64,000 nucleotides of DNA from Bacteroides sp. (GTDB lineage: Bacteria > Bacteroidota > Bacteroidia > Bacteroidales > Bacteroidaceae): NCBI GenBank assembly GCA_030152865.1, contig JASLIW010000053.1, forward strand, positions 58,864 through 122,863, read 5' to 3'. Shown here one piece after another: positions 47,261 through 55,803 of the stretch; within the stretch, counting starts at the first letter, position 1, and every line of letters begins with the position of its first letter. Below the pieces are notes generated by a model. It had not been told where the DNA came from. It ran no database searches and was given only the letters and a program-made list of their open reading frames with translations. A program made the position numbers and the translations under genes.

Positions 47261-48709
47261 ATGAGTAAACAGGATTCTTTAAAAGAAAAGACCACTAAAG
47301 GTATTCTTTGGGGCGGATTTAGTAATGGCCTACAGCAACTACTGAATCTTTTTTTTGGAATATGGCTTAGTCGTATTCTTAATGTGGAGGACTATGGTGT
47401 AATTGGGGTATTAACAATTTTCACCCTTATTGCAAGTACTCTACAAGAGAGTGGATTTACTCAGGCATTAGCAAATAAAAAGAACCCAAGCTCAAAAGAT
47501 TACAATGCTGTCTTTTGGTGTAGCAGCTTAATAGGACTCACACTCTACCTTATCTTGTTTTTTGCTGCTCCTTTACTCGCCCAATTTTTCCACATTCCTG
47601 AGCTCACCCCTTTGGCCAGAATACTTTTTTTAGGCTTTCTGTTCTCTAGCTTTGGCACTGCTCAAAATGCCTACTTATTTAAAAACCTAATGGTCAAGCA
47701 ACGCGCTATAGCTATGATTGTAGGACTTATTTTTTCAGGTTCATTAGGAATTATTCTTGCCTATCAGGGTTTTGCCTACTGGGGGCTAGCTATTCAGCAC
47801 TTGAGTTACATTTTATGTACCAACAGTTTATTCTGGTTCTTTAGCAAATGGAGACCTACTCTTCAGTTTTCTTTTCAGCCTATTCGAGAAATGCTTCCCT
47901 TTAGTAGTAGAATCTTAGTCACTAAAATATGCACACACCTAAACAATCACGTTTTCAATATACTCATTGGACGCTTTTACAATCGAGTTGAAGTAGGTTA
48001 TTTCTCACAAGCTAACAAATGGAACTTAATGGGTAGCTCTGTAGTTAGTGAAATGATTCAGGGCGTAGCACAGCCCGTATTGAGTAATGTAGTCAAAGAC
48101 CAAGAGCGACAAGTAAGGATACTCAAAAAAATGCTGGCCTTTACTGCATTTGTCAGCTTTCCTGCCCTATGGGGCCTAGCATATATTGCTCCTGAATTTA
48201 TCGCTATAGCACTCACCGAAAAATGGATGCAAAGTGCTTATATCCTACAGATTCTATGTATAGGTGGTGCTTTTATGCCACTCAGCAATCTTTTGGGCAA
48301 TCTCATTATTAGTCGAGGAAAATCTTCTGTCTATATGTGGAATACCATAAGCTTTGGCGCAGTCCAACTGGCTTTAGCCTTAAGCTTATACCCCTATGGA
48401 ATACGCACGATGGTAATTGCTTCGGTCTGTGTACAAATTATGTGGTTCTTTATTTGGTTCCTTATTAGTAGGCAAGAAATCTCCTTGAGCTGGAAAGTCT
48501 TATTTACAAGTATTCTACCCTTTTTGCTAAGTATAATCTTATCTCTAGCAATCAGTCACTTACTTACACAAAGCATCCATAATATTTACCTATTAATTTT
48601 ATCAAAAATAGCAATTACAGCCAGCGCATACCTTAGCTTACTAGCATTTTTCAAAAACAGCATCCTCCTTGAAACCTTTGAATACCTAAAGAAGCTGTTA
48701 TTAAACTAA
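47261..48709 (+). CDS. Wzx-type lipopolysaccharide/polysaccharide flippase
   Basis: A 482-residue MOP-superfamily flippase with 12-14 hydrophobic helices and the N-terminal polysaccharide-synthase signature TTKGILWGGFSNGLQQLLNL. It moves undecaprenyl-linked oligosaccharide repeat units across the inner membrane. It begins eight bases after the metG terminator hairpin and heads a three-gene group with two glycosyltransferases. No Wzy-like polymerase is seen next to it, so the glycan may be a short decoration, or a polymerase is encoded elsewhere. Confidence 0.9.
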   Translation: MSKQDSLKEKTTKGILWGGFSNGLQQLLNLFFGIWLSRILNVEDYGVIGVLTIFTLIASTLQESGFTQALANKKNPSSKDYNAVFWCSSLIGLTLYLILFFAAPLLAQFFHIPELTPLARILFLGFLFSSFGTAQNAYLFKNLMVKQRAIAMIVGLIFSGSLGIILAYQGFAYWGLAIQHLSYILCTNSLFWFFSKWRPTLQFSFQPIREMLPFSSRILVTKICTHLNNHVFNILIGRFYNRVEVGYFSQANKWNLMGSSVVSEMIQGVAQPVLSNVVKDQERQVRILKKMLAFTAFVSFPALWGLAYIAPEFIAIALTEKWMQSAYILQILCIGGAFMPLSNLLGNLIISRGKSSVYMWNTISFGAVQLALALSLYPYGIRTMVIASVCVQIMWFFIWFLISRQEISLSWKVLFTSILPFLLSIILSLAISHLLTQSIHNIYLLILSKIAITASAYLSLLAFFKNSILLETFEYLKKLLLN

Positions 48710-48785
48710 AAAAGAAGTCTCTTTTATTTTTCTATTTTGTAACTTAGACTTAGTTATCCTCAAACAGTATTGACAAGTAATTCTT

Positions 48786-50045
48786 ATGAACATTCTTTTT
48801 ATAAACACATCTGATCAGCTGGGAGGTGCAGCTATAGCCGCCAAGCGTCTAATGCAGGCCTTAAATAAAGAACATCTTAAAGTTAATATGCTCGTACGAG
48901 ACAAGACCAGCAACGATTATAATGTGACTGCAATAGATCAAACGACCAAACTAACTTACAACTTTCTATATGAGCGATTTCGCATCTGGCGTGCCAATAA
49001 GTTTAATAAGAAGAATCTTTTTGCTGTTTCACTCGCCAATACAGGGTCGTCTATCGTCCATCTTCCCGAATTTCAAGAAGCTGATATCATACACCTGCAC
49101 TGGTTTAATCAGGGTTTTCTATCTTTGGCTGAATTAAATAATATTATTCGGTCGGGAAAGCCCATCGTTTGGACCATGCATGACATGTGGCCTATTACTG
49201 GCATTTGTCACCACTCAAGGTCTTGCACCAAATACACGCAGGAGTGTGGCAACTGTCCATTTCTAAGCTCAGACAAGCATAAGGACCTTTCTTATCATAC
49301 ATTTCATAAAAAGCTAGCTATATATAAGCAAGGCAAAATAAACTTCGTGGGCTGTAGTCAGTGGCTAACTCAAAAAGCACAGACTAGCACACTTAGCAAA
49401 GAACAAAACTGCCTTAATATACCTAACCCCATCGATACCTCCCTTTATCAAATAGCAAATATGAATGCCTGTAGAAAAGAATTTAATCTACCAGAGGATC
49501 ACCACCTCATTCTTTTTGGTGCTGTAAAGACCACAAACCTACGAAAAGGGATACAGTACTTTATCAATGCCTGCTTAGAGCTAAGACAAACAAGTACAAA
49601 GCCCATAGGTATCGTATTGTACGGAAAAGATTCTGAGCAACTAAAAGATGAGTTTACACTCCCCACCTTTTCATTGGGCTATGTAAAAGATGAACGCAGA
49701 TTAATTAAGCTCTACAATGCCGTAGATATTTTTGTCTTACCTTCTTTGGAGGAGAACCTACCCAACTCTATCATGGAAGCTATGTCTTGTGGAACACCCT
49801 GTGTGGGATTCAACATTGGAGGAATTCCTGAACTGATTGATCACCTCCACAATGGTTATGTAGCTAACTACAAATCAAGTACAGACTTAGCAGAAGGTAT
49901 GAAATGGACACTTAACAGTAATAAAAACCAAGGGTTAAGCACCGAATCTCGTCGTAAAGTCATAGAAAACTTTAGCGAAAGTACAATAGCCAAAAAGTAC
50001 ATTGATCTATACAATCAAATCATAGACACGAATGAGCCCAGATAA
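48786..50045 (+). CDS. Glycosyltransferase family 4-type protein
   Basis: A 419-residue GT-B fold glycosyltransferase, transferring a sugar from a nucleotide donor to a lipid-linked glycan in the cytoplasm. The N-terminal LFINTSDQLGGAAIAAKRL and the C-terminal donor-site motif EENLPNSIMEAMSCGTPCVG (EX7E) are clear. It also has an HDMWPITGICHHSRSC segment and a CPFL cysteine pair often seen in exopolysaccharide enzymes of this phylum. It lies 76 bp after the flippase and overlaps the next glycosyltransferase by 14 bp. Sugar specificity is unknown. Confidence 0.92.
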   Translation: MNILFINTSDQLGGAAIAAKRLMQALNKEHLKVNMLVRDKTSNDYNVTAIDQTTKLTYNFLYERFRIWRANKFNKKNLFAVSLANTGSSIVHLPEFQEADIIHLHWFNQGFLSLAELNNIIRSGKPIVWTMHDMWPITGICHHSRSCTKYTQECGNCPFLSSDKHKDLSYHTFHKKLAIYKQGKINFVGCSQWLTQKAQTSTLSKEQNCLNIPNPIDTSLYQIANMNACRKEFNLPEDHHLILFGAVKTTNLRKGIQYFINACLELRQTSTKPIGIVLYGKDSEQLKDEFTLPTFSLGYVKDERRLIKLYNAVDIFVLPSLEENLPNSIMEAMSCGTPCVGFNIGGIPELIDHLHNGYVANYKSSTDLAEGMKWTLNSNKNQGLSTESRRKVIENFSESTIAKKYIDLYNQIIDTNEPR

Positions 50046-50778
50046 GCCCTTATTTAGCATTATAACAGTGAGCTACAATGCAGAGAAGACTATAGAAAGA
50101 ACAATTCAATCTGTTCAAGATCAGACCTGTAAACAACTCGAATATATTATTATTGATGGAGCCTCAAAAGACAGAACGCTATCCATTATAGATCGATACA
50201 AACATGCTATAGACAAGCTTATATCTGAGCCTGACAAAGGACTGTATGATGCCATGAATAAAGGCATAGACCAAGCTCGTGGAGTCTATTTGTGCTTTCT
50301 TAATGCAGGTGATGTTTTTCACCAAAAAAACACACTCGAAGAGGTGGCTAAAAAAGTAAATAGTCAACCTACTTTTCCCGACGTTGTATACGGAGACACA
50401 GCCATAGTAGACAACAAAGGACAATTCGTTCGGATGAGAAGACTTTCTCCTCCCACAGATTTAAATTGGAAAAGCTTTAAGCAAGGAATGCTCGTGTGTC
50501 ACCAAGCTTTTTTACCCAAGCTAGCATTATGCCCAAAGTATAAGCTCAAGTATCGATTTTCTGCAGACTTTGACTGGTGCATAGAAATTCTCAAAAAAAC
50601 AGAAAGCACCTACTATACCAAACAGGTACAAATAGACTACCTAGAAGACGGCTTGACTACCCAAAATCGAAGAGCATCCTTAATAGAACGCTTTCGCATC
50701 ATGCAAAAGCACTACGGACTATTTAGCACCTGTTGGCAACACCTTTGGTTTGTAATAAGGGCTCTACTAAAAAAGTAA
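50032..50778 (+). CDS. Glycosyltransferase family 2 protein
   Basis: A 248-residue GT-A enzyme of family 2, with the N-terminal FSIITVSYNAEKTIERTIQS, the LEYIIIDGASKDRT nucleotide-binding strand, and the DKGLYDAMNKGID motif. It is typical of lipopolysaccharide or capsule colitose/galactose-type transferases. It overlaps the preceding glycosyltransferase by 14 bp and ends 3 bp before the Sir2 stop on the opposite strand. A weak hairpin overlaps its last codons (50760-50782), but no strong terminator is present. Confidence 0.92.
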   Translation: MSPDKPLFSIITVSYNAEKTIERTIQSVQDQTCKQLEYIIIDGASKDRTLSIIDRYKHAIDKLISEPDKGLYDAMNKGIDQARGVYLCFLNAGDVFHQKNTLEEVAKKVNSQPTFPDVVYGDTAIVDNKGQFVRMRRLSPPTDLNWKSFKQGMLVCHQAFLPKLALCPKYKLKYRFSADFDWCIEILKKTESTYYTKQVQIDYLEDGLTTQNRRASLIERFRIMQKHYGLFSTCWQHLWFVIRALLKK

Positions 50779-50781
50779 AGC

Positions 50782-51477
50782 CTATTTTATAATCCTCCAA
50801 AGCTCCTCCACTCCTTTTGAAGCTCCTTTTTGGATATGAGTAATGCCCCTCATATCTGGGATATTAACCTGCATAGGATCTATGAGATAGGCAGGAACTC
50901 CAGGACTTAAGAAATTCATTAAGCCTGCAGCAGGATATACATTCATCGAGGTCCCAATAATCACAAAGATATCAGCCTCTCTTACTAAGGGAACAGCTGT
51001 TTCAATCTCAGGAACTGCTTCTCCAAACCATACAATATACGGACGTAACTGTGAGCCATCCCCCGCCTTGTCACCTAATTTCATATCAACCCCTGGCTTT
51101 AAATCCTCTATAAAACGAGGATCATTAGGGTCAAGGCTAGAACAACCTTTTGTCAAAACTCCATGCAAGTGGACCACATGGCTGCTCCCAGCTCGTTCAT
51201 GTAGGTTGTCTACATTCTGAGTAATAATACTAATATCAAAATCTTGTTCCATCTGAGCTAACAAATAATGTCCCTCATTAGGCTTAACCTGATCTAATTC
51301 ATGACGACGTTCATTATAAAAATTTATAACTAATTCTGGATCTCTTTGAAAACCTTCAGGCGTAGCCACTTGTTCCACGGGATATTTACCCCATAGCCCA
51401 CCTGAGCCTCTAAAAGTGTCAATTCCACTTTCTTTACTCATTCCTGCTCCAGTTAACACAACTAATTTCTTCTTCAT
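50782..51477 (-). CDS. cobB: Sir2 family NAD-dependent protein deacylase, zinc cysteines mostly missing
   Basis: A 231-residue sirtuin, close to CobB in size. NAD-binding motifs are GAGMSKESGIDTFRG and TQNVDNLHERAG, and the catalytic histidine is H105 in HLHG. The class III signature Y54-x2-R57 (FYNERR), which favours succinyl/malonyl groups, is present. The usual four zinc cysteines are reduced to one (C112), and the segment to VWFGEAVPE has no CxxC. The Rossmann fold otherwise looks complete. It is monocistronic and converges on the glycosyltransferase with almost no gap. Confidence 0.9.
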   Translation of the reverse strand: MKKKLVVLTGAGMSKESGIDTFRGSGGLWGKYPVEQVATPEGFQRDPELVINFYNERRHELDQVKPNEGHYLLAQMEQDFDISIITQNVDNLHERAGSSHVVHLHGVLTKGCSSLDPNDPRFIEDLKPGVDMKLGDKAGDGSQLRPYIVWFGEAVPEIETAVPLVREADIFVIIGTSMNVYPAAGLMNFLSPGVPAYLIDPMQVNIPDMRGITHIQKGASKGVEELWRIIK

Positions 51478-51555
51478 ATCTTCCTTTCTTAAAATGCGTA
51501 TAACTACTATACTAAATAATACAGACTTTCATAAGGGGAATCCAATAAAAACCCC

Positions 51556-51563
51556 TAAATTTG
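51556..51563 (+). promoter_or_regulatory. -7 element (TAAATTTG) of the FKBP pair
   Basis: Exact TAnnTTTG about 76 bases upstream of the first FKBP start; no -33 TTG at the usual distance. Confidence 0.45.
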
Positions 51564-51639
51564 TATCTTAATTTCTAATTTACGGAAAGTTGATTGAGAA
51601 ACCAATTACTTTCTAATAGACTGTAAGATAATATATAAT

Positions 51640-52224
51640 ATGGACAAATTTAGTTATGCATTAGGCCTGGGTATAGGTCAAAATCTTTTAGGCATGGGTG
51701 CAACAAACCTATCAGTTGAAGATTTTGCACAAGCTATTAAGGATATCCTTGAAGGCAAAGAACCAGCAATCAGCCACAAAGAAGCACAGGTAATCGTACA
51801 AACAGAGTTTGCTAAAATTCAAGAGAAGATAGCTACAGAAACTCATGAGGCTGAAAAAGCATTCTTTGCAGATAATGCAAAAAAAGAAGGTGTTATAACA
51901 CTAGATAGTGGACTCCAATATGAGGTTCTTAAAGAAGGAAATGATAAAAAACCTTCTGCGAGTGATCAGGTAAAATGTCACTACGAAGGAAAACTCATTA
52001 ATGACCAGGTGTTTGATAGCTCTTACAAAAGAGGTGAGCCAGCAACATTTGGTGTTAACCAAGTAATACCAGGTTGGGTAGAAGCACTTCAACTAATGGG
52101 TGAGGGAGCTAAGTGGAGACTTTATATACCTTCAGAGCTAGGTTATGGTGCCAATGGAGCAGGAAATGTAATTCCTCCCTACAGCACACTTATTTTTGAT
52201 GTTGAATTAATCGAAATCTTATAA
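51640..52224 (+). CDS. FKBP-type peptidyl-prolyl isomerase, cytoplasmic form
   Basis: A 194-residue Mip/FkpA-like isomerase. The N-terminal ~85 residues are the FKBP_N dimerisation helix region (SYALGLGIGQNLL, then a long helix). The C-terminal ~100 residues are the FKBP domain, with VKCHYEGKL, FDSSYKRGEPATFGV, VIPGWVEALQLM, the SELGYGANGAGNVIPP loop and LIFDVELIEI. There is no signal peptide, which suggests a cytoplasmic folding helper. A paralogous lipoprotein follows after 13 bp in the same transcript. Confidence 0.93.
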   Translation: MDKFSYALGLGIGQNLLGMGATNLSVEDFAQAIKDILEGKEPAISHKEAQVIVQTEFAKIQEKIATETHEAEKAFFADNAKKEGVITLDSGLQYEVLKEGNDKKPSASDQVKCHYEGKLINDQVFDSSYKRGEPATFGVNQVIPGWVEALQLMGEGAKWRLYIPSELGYGANGAGNVIPPYSTLIFDVELIEIL

Positions 52225-52237
52225 AATAAAAAATACA

Positions 52238-53110
52238 ATGAAAAGTTTAAAATTAGGAGCAGTTGCACTTGCTGCAACAGTTGGTTTAAGCGCTTGCTCT
52301 ACTGGCGTGCCAGCAGGTCAAGCTAAAATGGATAACAAATTAGACTCTATTTCTTACGCTATTGGTATGACTCAATTTCCAGCACAAATGAAGAGCGGAA
52401 TTGAACAGCAGCTAGGAGAAGACGTAATGGCTGATGTAATCAAAGGTGTAAAAGATGGTTACAAATCAACCTCTAAAAAGGAAAAAGCTTATGCACTAGG
52501 TGTAAATATAGGTCAAGCTATTGATGATATCGCCAAAGGTGTAAATCAAAATGTATTTGGTGATGAAGAAGCTAACAAAATCAACAAGGCCAATATTTTA
52601 GCTGCGCTTCTAGATGCACTACAAGGCAATGAGCCTAAAATAGAAGATATACAAAGTATTCTTACGGAAGAAAACTTCAATACACTAAAAGAAGAATATT
52701 CAGAAACAGCTTATGCTGACCTTAAAAAAGAAAATGAAGATTTCTTAGCTGAAAACGCTAAAAAGGAAGGTGTAGTTGTTACAGAGAGTGGCCTTCAATA
52801 TAAAGTAATTGAGAGTGGCGATGGAGAAGCTATACAAGCTGATCATAAAATCAAACTTAGCTACGAAGGAAAACTAATTGATGGAACTGTTTTTGATAGC
52901 AATGAAGAAGTAGAGTTCCCAGGCACCAAAGGATTAGTTGCAGGCTTTACAGAAGCGCTTGAGCTAATGAAAGTGGGTGACAAATGGGAAATTTTCATTC
53001 CACAAGAACTAGGATATGGTACTAATCCACATCCTGCTAGTGAAATCAAACCTTATTCTGCTTTAATTTTTACCGTAGAAATCCTAGGTGTTGAAAGCAA
53101 TGATAAATAA
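52238..53110 (+). CDS. FKBP-type peptidyl-prolyl isomerase, lipoprotein form with doubled N-terminal domain
   Basis: A 290-residue lipoprotein (signal ending LSAC, C20) with an FKBP domain at ~185-288 (IKLSYEGKL, GTVFDSNEEV, GFTEALELM, ELGYGTNPHPASEIKP). The N-terminal region looks doubled: SYAIGM at ~39 and AYALGVNIGQ at ~84, each followed by an FKBP_N-like helix, before the linker. It is a paralogue of the gene just upstream and would act in the periplasm on exported proteins. A terminator follows. Confidence 0.92.
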   Translation: MKSLKLGAVALAATVGLSACSTGVPAGQAKMDNKLDSISYAIGMTQFPAQMKSGIEQQLGEDVMADVIKGVKDGYKSTSKKEKAYALGVNIGQAIDDIAKGVNQNVFGDEEANKINKANILAALLDALQGNEPKIEDIQSILTEENFNTLKEEYSETAYADLKKENEDFLAENAKKEGVVVTESGLQYKVIESGDGEAIQADHKIKLSYEGKLIDGTVFDSNEEVEFPGTKGLVAGFTEALELMKVGDKWEIFIPQELGYGTNPHPASEIKPYSALIFTVEILGVESNDK

Positions 53111-53140
53111 TCCCTATAAAGGATAAATTAAGCATATTTG

Positions 53141-53170
53141 AAAGAGAAGACTCATAGGGGTCTTCTCTTT
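53141..53170 (+). terminator. Terminator of the FKBP pair
   Basis: 11-bp stem (53141-53151 with 53160-53170), 8-base loop, followed by TTATTTTG. Confidence 0.75.
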
Positions 53171-53209
53171 TTATTTTGACAAAAACACATTTTAAAGGAA
53201 TTTTATAGC

Positions 53210-53217
53210 TATATTTG
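53210..53217 (+). promoter_or_regulatory. -7 element (TATATTTG) of the Lrp/AsnC gene
   Basis: Exact TAnnTTTG 43 bases before the start; no TTG at the expected -33 spacing. Confidence 0.5.
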
Positions 53218-53260
53218 CTTACCTTTTGATTGTAAAACAGCATTTTTAAAACCTTTTATC

Positions 53261-53734
53261 ATGAGTAAAATTGATAAGCTAGATAAGCAAATCTTAAATA
53301 TCATATCACAAAACGCACGAATACCATTTAAAGATGTAGCTGCTGAGTGTGGAGTGTCACGTGCAGCAATTCACCAAAGAGTACAAAGACTGATTGACGA
53401 AGGAGTCATCATAGGCTCAGGATATCATGTCAACCCTAAATCACTAGGATTTAGAACTTGTACATATGTTGGAATCAAACTAGAAAGAGGCTCCATGTAT
53501 AAATCAGTAGTAGATGAGTTGAAGAAAATTCCTGAGATTGTAGAGTGTCACTTTACTACAGGAGCCTATACGATGCTCACTAAAGTCTATGCTAAAGATA
53601 ATGAACACCTCATGGACTTGCTCAACAATAAAATGCAGGAGATTCAAGGTGTCATTGCTACCGAAACACTCATTTCACTCGAACAAAGCATCAAGAAAGA
53701 GGTACCTATCTTGATAGAAAAAGACTCAGAATAA
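53261..53734 (+). CDS. Lrp/AsnC family transcriptional regulator
   Basis: A 157-residue feast/famine regulator: N-terminal helix-turn-helix (LDKQILNIISQNARIPFKDVAAECGVSRAAIHQRVQRL) and C-terminal RAM domain (~70-150) that binds an amino acid and forms oligomers. Targets and ligand are unknown. The stop is followed directly by the ATG of the DUF4491 protein, so the two are co-translated and the small membrane protein may be its functional partner or target. Confidence 0.94.
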   Translation: MSKIDKLDKQILNIISQNARIPFKDVAAECGVSRAAIHQRVQRLIDEGVIIGSGYHVNPKSLGFRTCTYVGIKLERGSMYKSVVDELKKIPEIVECHFTTGAYTMLTKVYAKDNEHLMDLLNNKMQEIQGVIATETLISLEQSIKKEVPILIEKDSE

Positions 53735-54049
53735 ATGTTGGAATTTTTAAACGACTACAGCTTAGCAGGTCTATTTATTGGGATCTGTACCTTTCTTATC
53801 ATTGGTGTTTTTCATCCAATAGTAGTTAAAGCAGAATATTACTGGGGAACGAAATGCTGGTGGATATTCTTAGTATTAGGAATATTAGGTGTAATAGCAT
53901 CTTTGCTTGTAGAAAGCATTATTATATCATCACTCTTAGGTGTTTTTGCCTTCTCCTCTTTTTGGACAATCAAAGAGGTTTTTGAGCAAGAAGAACGGGT
54001 AAAGAAAGGCTGGTTTCCCAAAAATCCCAATCGCACTTACAAATTCTAA
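53735..54049 (+). CDS. DUF4491 family small membrane protein
   Basis: A 104-residue membrane protein with about three hydrophobic segments and a C-terminal polar tail ending in FPKNPNRTYKF, a pattern I associate with DUF4491. Function is unknown. It starts immediately after the Lrp/AsnC stop codon with no gap. A tRNA gene with its own promoter lies 77 bp downstream. Confidence 0.78.
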   Translation: MLEFLNDYSLAGLFIGICTFLIIGVFHPIVVKAEYYWGTKCWWIFLVLGILGVIASLLVESIIISSLLGVFAFSSFWTIKEVFEQEERVKKGWFPKNPNRTYKF

Positions 54050-54066
54050 AATTTTTAGCAAGAACT

Positions 54067-54098
54067 CTTGCATGATTAAATAGAATACCTTATTTTTG
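54067..54098 (+). promoter_or_regulatory. tRNA promoter CTTG-N20-TATTTTTG
   Basis: CTTG (54067-54070), 20-base spacer, TATTTTTG (54091-54098), 27 bases before the tRNA 5' end. Same geometry as the rubrerythrin and greA promoters. Confidence 0.7.
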
Positions 54099-54125
54099 CA
54101 CACGCTACATAAGGATAGCGTTTGC

Positions 54126-54199
54126 GGGCCATTAGCTCAGTCGGTTAGAGCAACAGACTCATAATCTGGAGGTGCTAGGTTCAATCCCTAGATGGCCCA
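54126..54199 (+). tRNA. tRNA with CAU anticodon (elongator Met, or Ile2 read by lysidine)
   Basis: A 74-base cloverleaf: acceptor GGGCCAT paired with ATGGCCC, D arm GCTC...GAGC, anticodon loop CTCATAA, T arm CTAGG-TTCAATC-CCTAG, discriminator A. The 3' CCA is not encoded. The anticodon stem has an A-G pair at position 27-43. CAU can be elongator methionine or the isoleucine tRNA modified by TilS; I cannot tell which here. It has its own promoter and terminator. Confidence 0.9.
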
Positions 54200-54200
54200 C

Positions 54201-54236
54201 AAAAAAGCAGTAAAGAATTATCTTTACTGCTTTTTT
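54201..54236. terminator. Bidirectional terminator after the CAU tRNA
   Basis: 16-bp perfect stem (54201-54216 with 54221-54236) with ATTA loop; serves the tRNA and the converging dprA gene. Confidence 0.9.
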
Positions 54237-54262
54237 TATTATTAGGTTCCTATAGAAAGCGT

Positions 54263-55372
54263 TTATACTAGATGGTAAGTACCACCAACTTGAGCTTGAA
54301 TAACACCCTTCATCTCCAATTCAAAAAGGATGGGGTGTAGCTGATGGATAGGAATATCACTCATAACGACCAAATTATCCAGAAGCAAATCACCTTTTTC
54401 TCTGAATAAAGAAACAAGTCGCTCTTCCTCTTCGCTAAGATTAGGGATAAATAATTCCTGCTGCTTAACAAAAGAGGTTTTCTTTTTATTATGCCAACCT
54501 AAGTAGTTGATAACATCTACACCAGACTCAATAAGAATTGCTTTATCTTCTTTAATAAGTTGATTACAACCCACAGACAACTGATCACTAACTCTACCAG
54601 GTACAGCAAAGCAGTCACGATTATAACCATTAGCCAAATCTGCTGTGATCAAGGATCCCCCTTTTTGTGCAGACTCAATAACAATAGTAGCATCACTAAG
54701 CCCTGCAACGATCCGATTTCTACTCACAAAGCTAAAACGTGTGGGATGAGTATTAAAAGGAAACTCGGTGAGTAATCCACCTTTTGCCACCATTTGCACT
54801 GCTATATTGCGATGCCGACTTGGATAAATTTGATCAAGCCCATGTGCCAAAACTCCAAGCGTATTTAAACCACATTTCAGAGCAGCTGTATGAGCTTCAA
54901 CATCTACCCCATAAGCTAGTCCACTCACCACTAAGATACTCGAATCAAAGGCAGCTAAATCACTAACTATACGCTGACACATTTCACGTCCATAAGGACT
55001 AATAAGTCGAGTCCCAACAATACTAATAATACGACAAGCATCTAAGTTAGTATCCCCCTTATAATATAGAAGTATAGGCGCATCCTCACACTCTTTCAAA
55101 CGCCGCGGGTAGCGACTTGAAGTCAATGGAATAAGCTCCACACCTTTCTGCTCTGCTTCTTCACAGACAGCTTCAGCATAAGATCGATGGGCTTGATTTC
55201 TGAGTTCATCGCCCCAATTAGGGGCTAATAAACCTTTTGCTACCCACTCTTTGGATTGTTCAAAGAGCAAGCTAGCGCTACCGGCCATTTCTATTAATCT
55301 CTTCGCATTAACAGTACCTAATTTAGGTATATGACTCAGTGCAATACTACAAATCACCTCTTCCCTTATCAT
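54263..55372 (-). CDS. dprA: DNA-processing protein DprA
   Basis: A 369-residue DprA/Smf protein that loads RecA on incoming single-stranded DNA during transformation. It has an N-terminal helix-hairpin region (ALSHIPKLGTVNAKRLIE) and the Rossmann-like core with IVGTRLISPYGREMCQRI, SGLAYGVDVEAHTAAL, LAHGLDQIYP and SRNRIVAGLSDATIVIES. A C-terminal winged-helix-like segment ends the protein. It is the last gene of the U32-thioesterase-dprA operon, 3 bp after the thioesterase stop. Confidence 0.95.
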   Translation of the reverse strand: MIREEVICSIALSHIPKLGTVNAKRLIEMAGSASLLFEQSKEWVAKGLLAPNWGDELRNQAHRSYAEAVCEEAEQKGVELIPLTSSRYPRRLKECEDAPILLYYKGDTNLDACRIISIVGTRLISPYGREMCQRIVSDLAAFDSSILVVSGLAYGVDVEAHTAALKCGLNTLGVLAHGLDQIYPSRHRNIAVQMVAKGGLLTEFPFNTHPTRFSFVSRNRIVAGLSDATIVIESAQKGGSLITADLANGYNRDCFAVPGRVSDQLSVGCNQLIKEDKAILIESGVDVINYLGWHNKKKTSFVKQQELFIPNLSEEEERLVSLFREKGDLLLDNLVVMSDIPIHQLHPILFELEMKGVIQAQVGGTYHLV

Positions 55373-55375
55373 AAG

Positions 55376-55780
55376 CTACTGAAGATAAGGAGCAAAAGCT
55401 TCATCAAAAAGCTTACTTTGGATTAACTTTCCATTTTCTAAGCATACAGCTTCAATCACAGCTTTTGCAACCAAGCGATGATCGCATTTGCGATATAGAT
55501 CTTGATGAAAAGCATACTTTATACGCTCTTTAGTAATGTATAGCTTAGAGACAAACTCATCACCACTTGTCAAGGGCACTTTTAAAGCCATATTTACCCG
55601 TGCAATGACTGGGTCTACACCTTGCTTATGCAAGTCAAGTACATTGATATTAACCGAGTGTAGAAACTCATGCCTGGTATGCTCAAAATAGTGCAGATAA
55701 TTAGCATTGTTAACTATACCTTGGAGGTCGCACTCATAGTCTCGCACCTTAAAATCAAGCTCAAAAATATACTTTTTCAT
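55376..55780 (-). CDS. 4-hydroxybenzoyl-CoA thioesterase-like (hot-dog) protein
   Basis: A 134-residue hot-dog fold acyl-CoA thioesterase of the YbgC/FadM group, with the active-site segment VRDYECDLQGIVNNANYLHYFEHTRHEFL containing the aspartate and the helix. The substrate may be a short or medium acyl-CoA, unknown here. It is between the U32 gene (23 bp gap) and dprA (3 bp gap) in a tight operon. Confidence 0.9.
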   Translation of the reverse strand: MKKYIFELDFKVRDYECDLQGIVNNANYLHYFEHTRHEFLHSVNINVLDLHKQGVDPVIARVNMALKVPLTSGDEFVSKLYITKERIKYAFHQDLYRKCDHRLVAKAVIEAVCLENGKLIQSKLFDEAFAPYLQ

Positions 55781-55803
55781 TTTATTTTATACTCTAGTAT
55801 TAA

